This document shows, piece after piece, positions 18,777-28,876 of a stretch of DNA of 64,000 bases (the first letter of the stretch is position 1; every line of letters begins with the position of its first letter). A program made the position numbers and the translations under genes. A model generated the notes under the pieces. The model was not told where the DNA came from, did no database searches, and saw only the letters and a program-made list of their open reading frames with translations. The DNA is from Coemansia sp. RSA 487 (Eukaryota > Kickxellomycota > Kickxellomycetes > Kickxellales > Kickxellaceae). The stretch is from assembly GCA_027577595.1 (NCBI GenBank), contig JANBRJ010000008.1, positions 1 to 64,000 of the forward strand, read 5' to 3'.

Positions 18777-20722
18777 TACTATAATTTATGAGACTAGCAA
18801 ATATGCTCTATTGTTTGCTCTATAGTGGAATAACGGAAGCGAAGCAGATGTTTTGCATATTGGAGTTCTTGCTTTGTCGATCAAATTTTACGGTATTTAT
18901 ATATCTTGGGACCATTAGCAGTCGCACAAGTAGGCTAGCTATAAAAGTGTTGTCACATACACCGTAGGTCTTGTAAACCACCATGGAGCCTGTGTATGCA
19001 GATGAATAGTATGTCGGCTGCGACCCCAATCAATGCGTTGCGCTATTGTCTCAAGGTATTCATCTGTATTTTAATACACACATGCATAAATAGAAAAGTT
19101 TCCAGCCTTTATCAGGCTAGCTTTCTCTGTAAACATATTCTTAGCGGGTAAAAGAGGTGGGTTGGAATGGCTTGTTTGACCTGGTTTCACATTCATTCTG
19201 TATATTACACTTGTCAGCTGGACAATCACTGATGGCAACGGAAATTAATATTTTTGTTGCCCATATTTGTAATTTATATTAGCCCATTCGGACATTGGCG
19301 GTTCACCATGTGCCAACATTGATCATTATTTGTATGACGGGATTGTGGCAATGTGTTTCCTGATTTATTATATATGAAAATGTTTATTTTCCAACCTTTT
19401 AACCACATTCATTCTTGAATTGTATAGCTATTACATGACATTTGGTGTTGTGAATGATATAAAAGAAGCCTAAACCGTTATTAATATGACGATATTAGCA
19501 TTCCTACTGATATTGAAAAGTACTGATCAGCTAGCAACAAGTTGCGCGTATATGTGTAATGCCAGTGCATCATCCTTGTTTTCTTTGTTTTTATTATTAG
19601 TGCCGCCTCTTGTCAACAACATACATTATCATACAGCTTTACAAGTATAACAACTAAACACATGTTAATGGAATCAAGAATTTACTACACACTTGTTTTA
19701 CATTATGGATATGTCCATGTCCGTGTTTTTAACAATAGTTCTTGATTGTATGTACCCTCGTATCCATGGATTTATTTCAAATATTACAATTTAGGCTTCA
19801 ATGGTTATGTATATGTATATGCCAACATCCTCTAGCAGCTAGCAAAATTAAAAAGGCAAGAATATGAAATTAAGCACTCTATCTTGGCAATTGATTGCAT
19901 TATACCTACATTGCACTAGAATGACGCTTGTTGAAAACCGCCTAATAGGCATTCAACAAAATCATCAGTACACATCGTGCGAGTTTCATAGTATCTAAGC
20001 CATTACTTTTGCTGGGGGTTCTTTTCTTTATTGAACCTGATTGTTACTGTTTATCGGCTGTGTTAACCATGGGAATGCACTTTGCGATGAGGATGAGTAC
20101 GCAGTAGTATATTTCCCGATTAACTGTTTAGCACAAGAGGTAAACTACTAAACAATGCATACCCATCACGTTTTACTGACATGAAAAAGTGAGGTTAGTA
20201 CACAAAAAGATATAGAGCATATATTCGTTTATGTCAGTCACAGCAGTTCGTTTTATGTAAAACCAAGTTACATGAACGGTATATATTTTTGGGTTTTCTG
20301 CAACAGCATTTGCTTTTCCGTAAGCTTGGGCGGTTCTGCAAAGTAAATGATGTTACATACATGTTTATCGTGAGAACGTAACGCACTTTATTTTAATAGT
20401 TTAAAGAAAATGTGGTTCATCTGAACGAGTTGTGCTTTTAACTACACTGTTTTAAATGCTACTATAAATATATTTTACGCTGCTACCACTTCCAACCGAC
20501 GATGCTTCTGCCTCCCTTACGTGAACTGTTATATCATCATCTATTAATTAATGCTTGCTTTAAAATTTTGCACCTAATTTCTATATTTACAGTTTATATA
20601 TCTTGTTTCCCTGCTGCATTCCAACGAACTTATCCTTCGTAACCACTTTGAATTGTTCACCAACCTGGTCACAATACAAACTAGTTATTATTTAACATAT
20701 CCTATCGTTAACACGCTGCAGC
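18777..20722. other. Long AT-rich gene-free region
   Basis: 1.95 kb, the largest gap in the window, between the chitinase start and the four-TM protein gene. Very A/T-rich with many TATA-like and palindromic A/T stretches. I looked for tRNA boxes and long open frames on both strands and found none that hold up. Confidence 0.5.
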
Positions 20723-22138
20723 ATGTTTGCTATTATCTTTATCATCATTGTCCTCGAGCTAGTAGCTTCCATGGGAGCTTTTGGTGCCCTTGCTGCTCAA
20801 AATCTTTTTACAAACAGTGCCGCTGGCTGGTACATCAGACTCGACTGGACTGCAGTTTTCGCATATGCTGTTACTTTATTAAGCACTCTTGTCACGCTGA
20901 GTCTTGCGATTGCTGCTTTGGCACGAAATGCATCAAGGTCTGGTCGCACATGCAATGTCTTCTTCAGCCCCGGATCTTTGTTCGTTCTAGGGTTTCTCTT
21001 CTCTGTTCTCTGGGTAGTAATTGCAGGATTTGCATATCGTAACCCATTGCCTATGAGATATCCTTGTGACATTTTCCGCCATCTACGCGGGAGATTAGAA
21101 ATGCTTGGGCTTGCTTCTGGAAAATCTCTGATTGAGGAAGGCGGCTTACTCGTTGGAATATGCCAGTCCAGCAAAGCATTTTTGGCACTGGCGGGGATTG
21201 GTCTGGGTTTATGGATTCTCCTTTTTGTCCTCTCATGTGCCTCGATGGTTACAGGGCTGAATCCTCCCAAAAAGGCGCATGCCACACCTAGTTCAAGCAA
21301 GTCATTGCGTTCATATATTAGCGGGCTCAGTCAACGGCGCAATGCTGCAAAGGACCCACAGCTCTCAGCTAGCTACATGGAGTCTGGAAACGCAAAACTG
21401 CCTCCCACTCATCCGCCACCAGCTGTGCCACATGGCCACTCTGGCCATACCAACGTTTACACTGCTTCACCTACTAGAGACGTTCAAGGAAAATATATGA
21501 CAGTGGCTCCTACCACTAGATGTCTAAAATGTAGCAATGCTGGACCAAGCACTGGTCAGCGCAAGGCATCTGGCAGGTATGGCAATTATATACAACACAA
21601 CCATCAACCATCTGCCACGTCAGGGCATCCCATCTCCAAGACACCTCAATTGGCAACATCACCGCCGAATCCAGCTATTATTGATCGTAGGCGTTACGGT
21701 ACTACAAGGGAACCAGTACATGAACCTGCCAGCCTTCCCGATCCAATGTCTGCTTTTGTCACTGATGGTTACAGTCACGATGTGAGCCCTAGAAATACAG
21801 CTATGGCAAATGGCAGTCCAGCTAGGATTCAAGCTGCCTATGGCCCACAGCGCAGGGCTATTGAGGAACCGGATCATGCAGATAGTGCTTCTGCCATTGA
21901 TGACAGCCAAAACATGCCAAGTGCCAATAATGTAATCGGTTCCGTCAACGAGTTTGCCTCTCGTCCACATTACAGCACCAATGATGCTCACGAATATACA
22001 GATGGCTATGCTCCGCATCATCAAGAGAACCAGTATCGCCAATGTATCCATTCCGACATCGATCGGTCTCCACCTGGCTCTCAGGGCTCACGCAAGCAAC
22101 GCTTACGCCAATTATTTGGAAAAGAAGCTGATGCTTAA
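20723..22138 (+). CDS. Four-TM MARVEL-like membrane protein with long polar tail
   Basis: I do not recognise a named family beyond a likely MARVEL-like topology. Four hydrophobic segments lie in the first 185 residues: FAIIFIIIVLELVASMGAF, AVFAYAVTLLSTLVTLSLAIAAL, LFVLGFLFSVLWVVIAGFAY and FLALAGIGLGLWILLFVLSC. Fungal proteins of this shape sit in the plasma membrane. The remaining 285 residues are polar, rich in Pro, Ser, His and Asn with no fold that I see, and probably form a cytosolic tail; a basic patch (SRKQRLRQLFGK-like) closes the chain. 471 residues, intronless. Function unknown. Confidence 0.72.
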   Translation: MFAIIFIIIVLELVASMGAFGALAAQNLFTNSAAGWYIRLDWTAVFAYAVTLLSTLVTLSLAIAALARNASRSGRTCNVFFSPGSLFVLGFLFSVLWVVIAGFAYRNPLPMRYPCDIFRHLRGRLEMLGLASGKSLIEEGGLLVGICQSSKAFLALAGIGLGLWILLFVLSCASMVTGLNPPKKAHATPSSSKSLRSYISGLSQRRNAAKDPQLSASYMESGNAKLPPTHPPPAVPHGHSGHTNVYTASPTRDVQGKYMTVAPTTRCLKCSNAGPSTGQRKASGRYGNYIQHNHQPSATSGHPISKTPQLATSPPNPAIIDRRRYGTTREPVHEPASLPDPMSAFVTDGYSHDVSPRNTAMANGSPARIQAAYGPQRRAIEEPDHADSASAIDDSQNMPSANNVIGSVNEFASRPHYSTNDAHEYTDGYAPHHQENQYRQCIHSDIDRSPPGSQGSRKQRLRQLFGKEADA

Positions 22139-22516
22139 GAACGCTAGTTTCAATAAAGCAAATATTTTGAACTATTTGTGTACTAGGTCAATGTTGGTAT
22201 CAGTATAACAAATGCGCGTCTACACCGTAATATCTGTTACATTTTTATCTTGTGGTGAGGTGTTTAGAGTTTAAAGCAAAGTAGTTTGATTGAAACCGAG
22301 TCGACAAAAGATAATTAAAGAAAGATGGTAAAGGCTGGAAGACATGGTAGAAAAAGATAATTTGAATTGAACAACCGAGTCGAGCAAAATGTACCGGCGA
22401 ACAGAGGGCGCGACGAAAACGATGACGACGGCGAATGTAGCGACGACGTGTTTGCGAACCGTTGCTTGAGCGGCAAATTCCCACTAACCAGAGTGCTTGC
22501 GCAGTCATTGCAGCCT
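22139..22516. other. Convergent intergenic spacer
   Basis: 3' flanks of the four-TM protein gene and the penta-EF-hand gene. No supported feature. Confidence 0.4.
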
Positions 22517-24618
22517 TTACTTGTTTGAAATCACCAGCTGAAGGAACTACAAAGCAAAAACAAAACAAAGAAAAAAGGGACACATCTTTCTCCACATAAA
22601 ATGGCATTTACATAAAGCCAATTACGTTGCAGAAATACTATCGTTAGTGGCAAAATTAGTACAAACAAATAAAAAAATATCAAATGTACTTTTGCTGGAC
22701 AAGCCAAGTCCTTTGCGTTGATGTAAAGTATAAATGTGAAATGTTTGCGTTTTTATACTTACAGTGTCATAGTTTAGGTTGATCCAGCCATTCTGGTCAT
22801 TATCCAGGCGACGGAATGAGTCCGTCAGCGAGCGGATAGTGACGCAGGAGTTGATAAAGTTGTCAAAGGTGATGGCACCACGACCTTTATTAGCCAATTT
22901 GACACGTCCTTCTATTGGTGTTAGTAAAAGCAAAAGCAGGCAATGGCAAGCAATGGCAAGCAATGTGTGTAATGCAGCGCACATGGGGTGTGTGATAGAT
23001 GGGACGTTGAAGTATTACAATAAAATGCAAAGTAGTAGCACCAGCAAAGTCAAGCATATGTTTTCTTAGTAGATGATAAATGGCGTGGACAATGTTTCAC
23101 TTTGCATTCAAGCAGAAGAGCAGAGAAAAAAGCCCAAACACGAAAGACAAAAGGCGCACGCAGATGCAAATAAAAGTAGCTCTTACCAAAAGGACAGCAG
23201 CAGTGTTAGTGGCAAAGGTATGTTCATTCAGAGCACGGAGCCAGAATCGATCAAGTAGAACATGGTTGTTCGACAAGGAAATTGCCATGTTTGGTTCCGT
23301 GGATAGAATGAAAAGCATACATCTCGTATGGTATAATAATGTAGAAGTAACAAACCCAGTGTCGGAAGCGTGAAAAAAATCGCATACAGGTAAAGAATAA
23401 AAGACGGTACAGGGAGAGATGCACAGAACATAAAACACAAGCAGGAGATATATTGTGAAGAGGGGGGTTATTGTCAGGACTCGCGTAATCAACATACACA
23501 CATACAGAGCAAAAAGGCCAACAGAGAAGCAGAAAGTCAGCATTGCCTGCACTTACCTTGGACGTCATATTTGCGGATCAGAGAGTCGACAACTTGAGGA
23601 GAAATGCGGAAGCCGAATGCTGACAGTGCCTGGTGGAGCTCACCGCGGTCGATAGTACCCGAGTTGTCGCGGTCGAATGCGCGGAAGCAGCCCTTCCACT
23701 CCTCAATGTACTTCCAAAGGCCGATGAATTCATCAAAGCTGATGGTGCCACTGTGGTCACGGTCAAACATGCCGATCATGAGGCGGACAGTGTCGATGCT
23801 GAAACGGCTCCAGTCACCTACAGTTGGACACAATGAATGGTTGTGATGTACATAATCACGCAAAACAATGGCTATTTAGCAAGGACAGGGCATATACATG
23901 TGCCGAGCAAAAAAACGCCTATACCAAACAGCTGTATACATACCGTTGACAAGGGCTTGCTGGAGCTCGCTTGCATCAAGCTGGCCGCTGTGATCACTAC
24001 AAGCAAATACAAAAGGTGCATAGATTAGTAGAGCTGGCTATACAATGAGCACGCAAAAGGGATACGCCTGCAACAATGTTGGAGAACAATTGCACCCAAG
24101 CATGCACGCGGGTAAAGGAAACAAGGGTGGGTCTAGGATAGAAATCAAGGATGTAAATATGCGGCACGCGTTTGTTGTCCTGCATATAAGAAAGGCTGGA
24201 TTGTGCTGGTGCCAGAAAACGGTTTTTACATACCTGTCGACAGCGTCGAACCATCCACGCAGCTGCTGGTGGATATTATCCATGGGAGGCTGGCCTCCAC
24301 CTATCAAATGGAAGTGTAGAAAAGAAGAAAGAAAGAAAAGCAGCCAGAAGAGCAGAGGAGTATTATATGTTAGCACACAGAAGCCCTTGTCAGTGTCTTT
24401 TGGTCTGTGGGCCGCTTTGAAGACACCCCTTCTAAAATAAAACACATACCATATCCACCGCCGTAGCCACCACCGTAGCCACCACCACTACCGCCGCCGT
24501 AGCCGCCTCCATAGCCGCCTTGCTGGGGAGGAGGACGACCGTAGCCACCGCCTTGCTGAGGAGGAGGGCGGTTAAAGTTGCCCTGGTTGGGGTCAGCACC
24601 ACGATAGTTGTTGTACAT
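22517..24618 (-). CDS. PEF1: Penta-EF-hand protein (ALG-2/PEF1-like), six exons
   Basis: A calcium-sensing adaptor of the ALG-2/sorcin/peflin group, acting at ER exit sites, endosomes or the bud neck in relatives. Exons, read on the minus strand: 24618-24450, 24300-24234, 23996-23944, 23817-23557, 22884-22763, 22546-22517. The junctions keep frame and give 233 residues. The N-terminus is a Gly/Tyr/Pro repeat (GGYGGGYGGG). EF1 is formed across exons 2-3 (FDAVDSDHSGQLDASEL), EF2 FDRDHSGTISFDEF, EF3 FDRDNSGTIDRGEL, EF4 YDVQGRGAITFDNF, then EF5 RLDNDQNGWINLNYDTF and the short end QLVISNK. Introns have GTAAGT or GTATGT donors; the 672-nt fourth intron has a TACTAAC branch site. An in-frame acceptor 27 nt upstream would insert nine residues into EF4. 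The start is the first ATG, 24618. Confidence 0.9.
22927..22974. repeat. Short tandem repeat (CAATGGCAAG) in PEF intron 4
   Basis: Inside the long fourth intron of the penta-EF-hand gene, AAAAGC and then CAATGGCAAG-type units repeat in tandem, about three copies. Simple repeat; no function implied. Confidence 0.6.
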
Positions 24619-24981
24619 TGTCAATTAGATTCAGAAATCAGAAGCAAAAATAGTAGAAAAAACCCAGATTCAAAGGATTGAGAGGCACAAACACAGAAAG
24701 AAAAGAAAGGATGAGGAAGAAAGTCCAGGTTTTTTTTACTGCCGTCGCGTTTATCGTCTTTTATAAATTGAAATTGGCCACCATCAACTGAAAGTCACCT
24801 GCCCCTTCCCTCCTTCCATGTCTGTGCATCTGCAGACCTAATCCCCAACGGCTGCTTTGGTTTAAATCAAGGGCTATCCTTTCTTGGTAGGACAAGTGGC
24901 GGTTGACAAGGGCAAAGCCAAAAGACCTGAAGTCTTGGCAGCTGCTGCGTAAACAGAATGTGCTCTATTCGTGCGCAGCAA
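24619..24981. other. Intergenic spacer
   Basis: Promoter of the penta-EF-hand gene and 3' flank of the primase gene, both on the minus strand. Pyrimidine and A-rich tracts; nothing further supported. Confidence 0.4.
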
Positions 24982-26427
24982 CTACGGCTGCGTGCTGGGA
25001 TTGCTGTGCTGGCCGTCGCCAGTCTTTCCATCACTGATGCAGAGGTCAAAGAACTGGTTTGGGCTTGTGATGGCGCTTATGTGGGTGTCTGTGGGACCAC
25101 CCAGCTGCTGCTGCTGCTGCTTGCAGCGCTGGATCTTGGTTTCGAGATGGCGGGTGCACGCGACCTGGTAATGGCCGGCGGCGGCAAGGTCGGCCACCTC
25201 GCGCACTTCGGCGTCCGTAAGGCGGTCTCGGTGCAGTGCGGCGCGCAGGCGCTCGGACGAGAAGTGGCGGAAGGGGCAGCCGTGGTGGTCGCCAGGGCCG
25301 GGCGGGTTGCTTGTGATGATGCGGTGGCACGAGTACGGCGTGTAGTTGGTGCGCTTGCCCTCCATGCCGTAGTTGTGCCTGACGTTGTAGGCGTGGCCCT
25401 TCTGGAACTGGTCGTCTGTCATGGTGCTGAATGCGCGGCGCCAGTACACCAGCGCCTCCTGCAGGCTGAGCCCGATTCCCTTGAGGAACAGCCCGAACTG
25501 CATCCGGCCGCCGTGCCGCAGGTGGTGGTCTTTGAGAAGCTGCGTGTGCAGATGCTGCATACACAGCGGGAAGTTAGCGCCAAGCGCATCGACGCTGTCT
25601 GCCGAGACTGCGCCTGCCGCCCCTGTCGACTGATACTCCGATCTGGCCGTCTGGCTGCTGAGGTTCTGCAGCACCGGAACCAGCCGCTCGTCCTCGCCCA
25701 TCTGCGGCAGCGCCTTTGCACACACCGCGAGCGCCCGCGTCAGCGTTTGTCGGAACTCGTGGAGAAGCAGCGTCGCCACCTCGCTTTGCGGGACAAACGC
25801 CCTCCCGTCCTGCAGCACGACCTGAAGCCGCGACACGAGATCTAGGACTCGCTCAAAGTCAACCTCAAAGAGCTGCTCGTGCGTCGTGTAGAAATGAATC
25901 GCGTCGCCAAGCCGCTCTTCTCTTGCTGCTGCCGACAAGGGATCTAGCCTGAGTTTGGATGCCACGAGAAGCTCCTGCTTCTCTGCAATGTCCGCCTCCT
26001 TGAACCGGTGCTTGAGCAGCGCGCACTCATACCGCAGAAACCACCCACGGAGCTCCTCTGTGCGGCTAAACGCCAGCCGCAGGATAAAATGCGATACATG
26101 GTCTTTGCGTCTCTCGGCGACCAGCTGCCGTGGCGGGAGCTTGGATCTGTTTGTGTGCAGAGGCAAATGCCTCTCCAGCGCTTCGTTCACGCGCTTGCGC
26201 ATGTCCTCCTCGCCACGGGCCCTCAGCTGCGCGTCTTCCACCGCCCTCAGCACCTGCAGCCTGTCCAAGGCAAATGTCTCAAACTCTTCGATGCTCACTT
26301 CCATGTCTGGCGGATCAGAGTACACTGTCAGTCGTGACGGATACCGCGACCGCCTGACGACCTCTGGCGCTACAAACGCGTCGTTAAAGCCATTCTCCCT
26401 TCTTGGCGTTGCTGTCTGGCTAAACAT
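24982..26427 (-). CDS. PRI2: DNA primase large subunit
   Basis: The iron-sulfur subunit of the DNA polymerase alpha-primase complex, which starts every Okazaki fragment; it binds the template and the initiating NTP. The 4Fe-4S domain near the C-terminus shows the four cysteines: one in NFPLCMQHLH, two in YSCHRIITSNPPGPGDHHGCPFRHF, one in YQVACTRHLE. The block NPPGPGDHHGCPFRHF is the most conserved piece of the family. The N-terminal domain is recognisable from YPSRLTVYSDPPDMEVSIEEFETFALDRLQVLRAVE and the block DHVSHFILRLAFSRTEELRGWF. 481 residues from the ATG at 26427, close to human PRIM2 (509). The frame runs on upstream but into the 3' end of the SRP68 gene, so the shorter start is right. 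Intronless. Confidence 0.95.
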   Translation of the reverse strand: MFSQTATPRRENGFNDAFVAPEVVRRSRYPSRLTVYSDPPDMEVSIEEFETFALDRLQVLRAVEDAQLRARGEEDMRKRVNEALERHLPLHTNRSKLPPRQLVAERRKDHVSHFILRLAFSRTEELRGWFLRYECALLKHRFKEADIAEKQELLVASKLRLDPLSAAAREERLGDAIHFYTTHEQLFEVDFERVLDLVSRLQVVLQDGRAFVPQSEVATLLLHEFRQTLTRALAVCAKALPQMGEDERLVPVLQNLSSQTARSEYQSTGAAGAVSADSVDALGANFPLCMQHLHTQLLKDHHLRHGGRMQFGLFLKGIGLSLQEALVYWRRAFSTMTDDQFQKGHAYNVRHNYGMEGKRTNYTPYSCHRIITSNPPGPGDHHGCPFRHFSSERLRAALHRDRLTDAEVREVADLAAAGHYQVACTRHLETKIQRCKQQQQQLGGPTDTHISAITSPNQFFDLCISDGKTGDGQHSNPSTQP

Positions 26428-26566
26428 TTTATAATTGCAGTGCGCCCAAGTGATTTTGTAAAGTAATGAGTTTAAACGGAAATAAACAAAAGGAAAAGAA
26501 AGAATAGCATTGGATGGGGGATTCTGTTTACCCTTGGCGAAAAAAAATCGTTTTTTACTCTCCTGT

Positions 26567-28651
26567 TCAGCGCGAGCCCCACAGACTGCCAATGATAGAC
26601 CCAAACTTGCTTCCGCTGGCCACCTGCCTTCCAGCCTTCTCCTCAATAGCTGCCATGTCAAAGTCTATGGCTGGTGCCGCCAGGTCGTAAAAGAGCGGCT
26701 TCATTGGGACCACTGCAAAAGGCGGGCTTGAGAAATCGACAAGGTTAGGAACATGCGTTGGCACTGTCGCATTGCCCTTGGTGCCAGTCGACGCAGCGAT
26801 TTCGTTAGGGATCATCTCTGGACGGGTGCTTGGATCTGCGTACCAGCTCTTATTCGCTGACAAGCAACGAGATGCAGTGGGGTTTTCACCTGTCGCAACT
26901 GTGCAGAGCCCATGCACAGTGTCCATAGCCGCCTCAAGCTTCATTTTCACCTGGGACAGGTCGTTGCTTGACACCAAAAACACCTGCCTCCATGCTTCAT
27001 CCGTCGCTGAATCCCCAGACGCCGCGACAGCGTGCTTGCTACCACTTGAAACAACCAGCGACAGCGTCTCTGGAACGGATTCATTGAGTGCTTTGTCCAA
27101 CAGCGCAAGCGCATCCATATATTTCTTGTGATGCGGGTGTGCGTGTAGCATTGCTGCGTAATAGCCGCGGATACAGGCGTAGTATGCCTCAGAAGCGCTT
27201 ACTTCCTCTATTACGTTGTAAGCGTGGACTGTGCGACCAACCGCTGGTGACATCTTGCTCAGCACATCGCTTACAGCACTCTTGAGGCGGCTCATGCTCT
27301 TTCCTGCCATGTCATACAGTATGACAATCTCCGTCAGAGCCGGCAGTGCCGCCGTCTTTCTCCCCTTCTTGCTAGCTATCTCAGTCGTGTGGGAAGGCGT
27401 GCCGTTCTTACGCTCCATAGTGGTACTCGGAGATCGAGCTTGATCTGAAACCCATGTCGTGTCAGCCTTTCCGAAGGCTGGTGCTGGCAAGTCCAAGGAT
27501 ACGCCGTTGCTTCTGGCAAGCGCCTGGGCACGACCAATGTTTTTTGCAACCAGTGTCGCATGCAGCATGCAAATGCTGTATAGTTGGATGGCAAGATAAG
27601 ACGACAATAGCAAGTCAGAGGCAGAGGAGCCGACCTTTGCTGCCGCAGAAACCCCATCTACGTAGCACCGACGCGCCGCCTTCCTGACCCGCTTGAAAGA
27701 AGAAATAGCAGAGTCTACATTTGCTGAATCTGTGGTAACAGCGCCCTGTGCAACGTCGAGCAAAGAAGCGAGCTCCTTGTCAGTAAAGGCAATGGTGCCA
27801 TTTCGCCACTCAAGTTTATACGCATTGGCAGCGTCCACGAGTCCACTACGCGCATCCTCGTTGTTGATCTTTGACGCGAGGTTTTCTAGCTCCACAGCAA
27901 TCAAGCCATAGCCAGGGATGGACCTTTCAGCGCGAGACGCATCTTCCTTCATCTTTGCTTCGTACCATTGCGCTGCAACTTCAGATGGTGGGATCTGCTG
28001 GGCACTGCGCATACCTGACTGGTACGCTGCCAGGCGTACAATTGGGTCAAGCTCCTCAATCATTGCGTGACACAGCGCGTAGCGCTCCGAGTTCCCAGAA
28101 ATCGCCAGCTGTTCGCTGATGATCCGCGAAAACACAGCAGAGTCCATCGCAGCATCCCATTCCTCCAGTTCGAAGCAAAGCTGGCTTTGGATCTGGAGCC
28201 AATATGCAGAAGCAGCCAGCGCCGTTTGAGGATCGCAGACGGTGTAAGCAATGTCGGCTAGCTGGCGCCCTGCCTTGCTCGCAGCCCGCATACGGCGGAC
28301 AAGATGATAGTGCTGCCGTGATTCCTCAGTGCGCGAGTACAGCTCCCGAAGATCCATTGCAAATGCCCAAGCACGCTCTGCCTGCAAAACAAGTATCTCG
28401 ATGTGCTTTGGTTCAGAGGCAATCTCAGCTGTCACGGCCTTCGGGTTGTAGGATGTGGATGACCCTTGCGACAATTTTGCTGCTTTGCGTACATTGCGAA
28501 GATGATTAGCACAGTAGCGGCGGTAGCGCATGTAATCCTGGGCACGCATTCCGTACGTTTGGCGCGAGGTGTGGATGTACCCAAAGATGTCAAATGCAAC
28601 ACGTTTTGCATCCACAGACATTTGATCTGTTTGAGAAGAATCTGCTGTCAT
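26567..28651 (-). CDS. SRP68: Signal recognition particle subunit SRP68
   Basis: SRP68, with SRP72, binds and bends the S domain of SRP RNA in the particle that targets ribosomes to the ER. The N-terminal tetratricopeptide-like RNA-binding domain is clear: YIHTSRQTYGMRAQDYMRYRRYCANHLRNVRKA, then AERAWAFAMDLRELYSRTEESRQHYHLVRRMRAASKAGRQLA and LEEWDAAMDSAVFSRIISEQLA. The C-terminal part has the helical repeats and the LVDFSSPPFAVVPMKPLFYDLA block used for SRP72 contact and followed by FDMAAIEEKA. 694 residues against 627 in human. Intronless. The presence of SRP68 does not by itself mean the gene for SRP72 is near; it is not in this window. Confidence 0.93.
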   Translation of the reverse strand: MTADSSQTDQMSVDAKRVAFDIFGYIHTSRQTYGMRAQDYMRYRRYCANHLRNVRKAAKLSQGSSTSYNPKAVTAEIASEPKHIEILVLQAERAWAFAMDLRELYSRTEESRQHYHLVRRMRAASKAGRQLADIAYTVCDPQTALAASAYWLQIQSQLCFELEEWDAAMDSAVFSRIISEQLAISGNSERYALCHAMIEELDPIVRLAAYQSGMRSAQQIPPSEVAAQWYEAKMKEDASRAERSIPGYGLIAVELENLASKINNEDARSGLVDAANAYKLEWRNGTIAFTDKELASLLDVAQGAVTTDSANVDSAISSFKRVRKAARRCYVDGVSAAAKVGSSASDLLLSSYLAIQLYSICMLHATLVAKNIGRAQALARSNGVSLDLPAPAFGKADTTWVSDQARSPSTTMERKNGTPSHTTEIASKKGRKTAALPALTEIVILYDMAGKSMSRLKSAVSDVLSKMSPAVGRTVHAYNVIEEVSASEAYYACIRGYYAAMLHAHPHHKKYMDALALLDKALNESVPETLSLVVSSGSKHAVAASGDSATDEAWRQVFLVSSNDLSQVKMKLEAAMDTVHGLCTVATGENPTASRCLSANKSWYADPSTRPEMIPNEIAASTGTKGNATVPTHVPNLVDFSSPPFAVVPMKPLFYDLAAPAIDFDMAAIEEKAGRQVASGSKFGSIIGSLWGSR

Positions 28652-28876
28652 GTTTTTCAGCCGGATGAGCGATTCTAAAGAAAATAAAAGATTTCTTTTT
28701 CTTTTTTATCTTGAATTGGAAAGATACTCAAGCTTTTATATGGCTATAGATTAAATTGAAATTCGTTTAAAGAATATGATAAAGGAAATTTAATGTTGCT
28801 AACGAAAGCCAAAAACCAATGTAGAATTTTTATTTTAAAAAAGCGCTCATGGATCACTCACTACTCTCTCACAAGC

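Noticed and set aside
24957-25845. Long plus-strand open frame opposite the primase gene
   Set aside because: It is the antisense shadow of PRI2, in a GC-rich stretch that lacks stops; it has no recognisable domain.
26428-26661. Upstream extension of the primase reading frame
   Set aside because: It overlaps the 3' coding end of SRP68 on the same strand and lacks family similarity.
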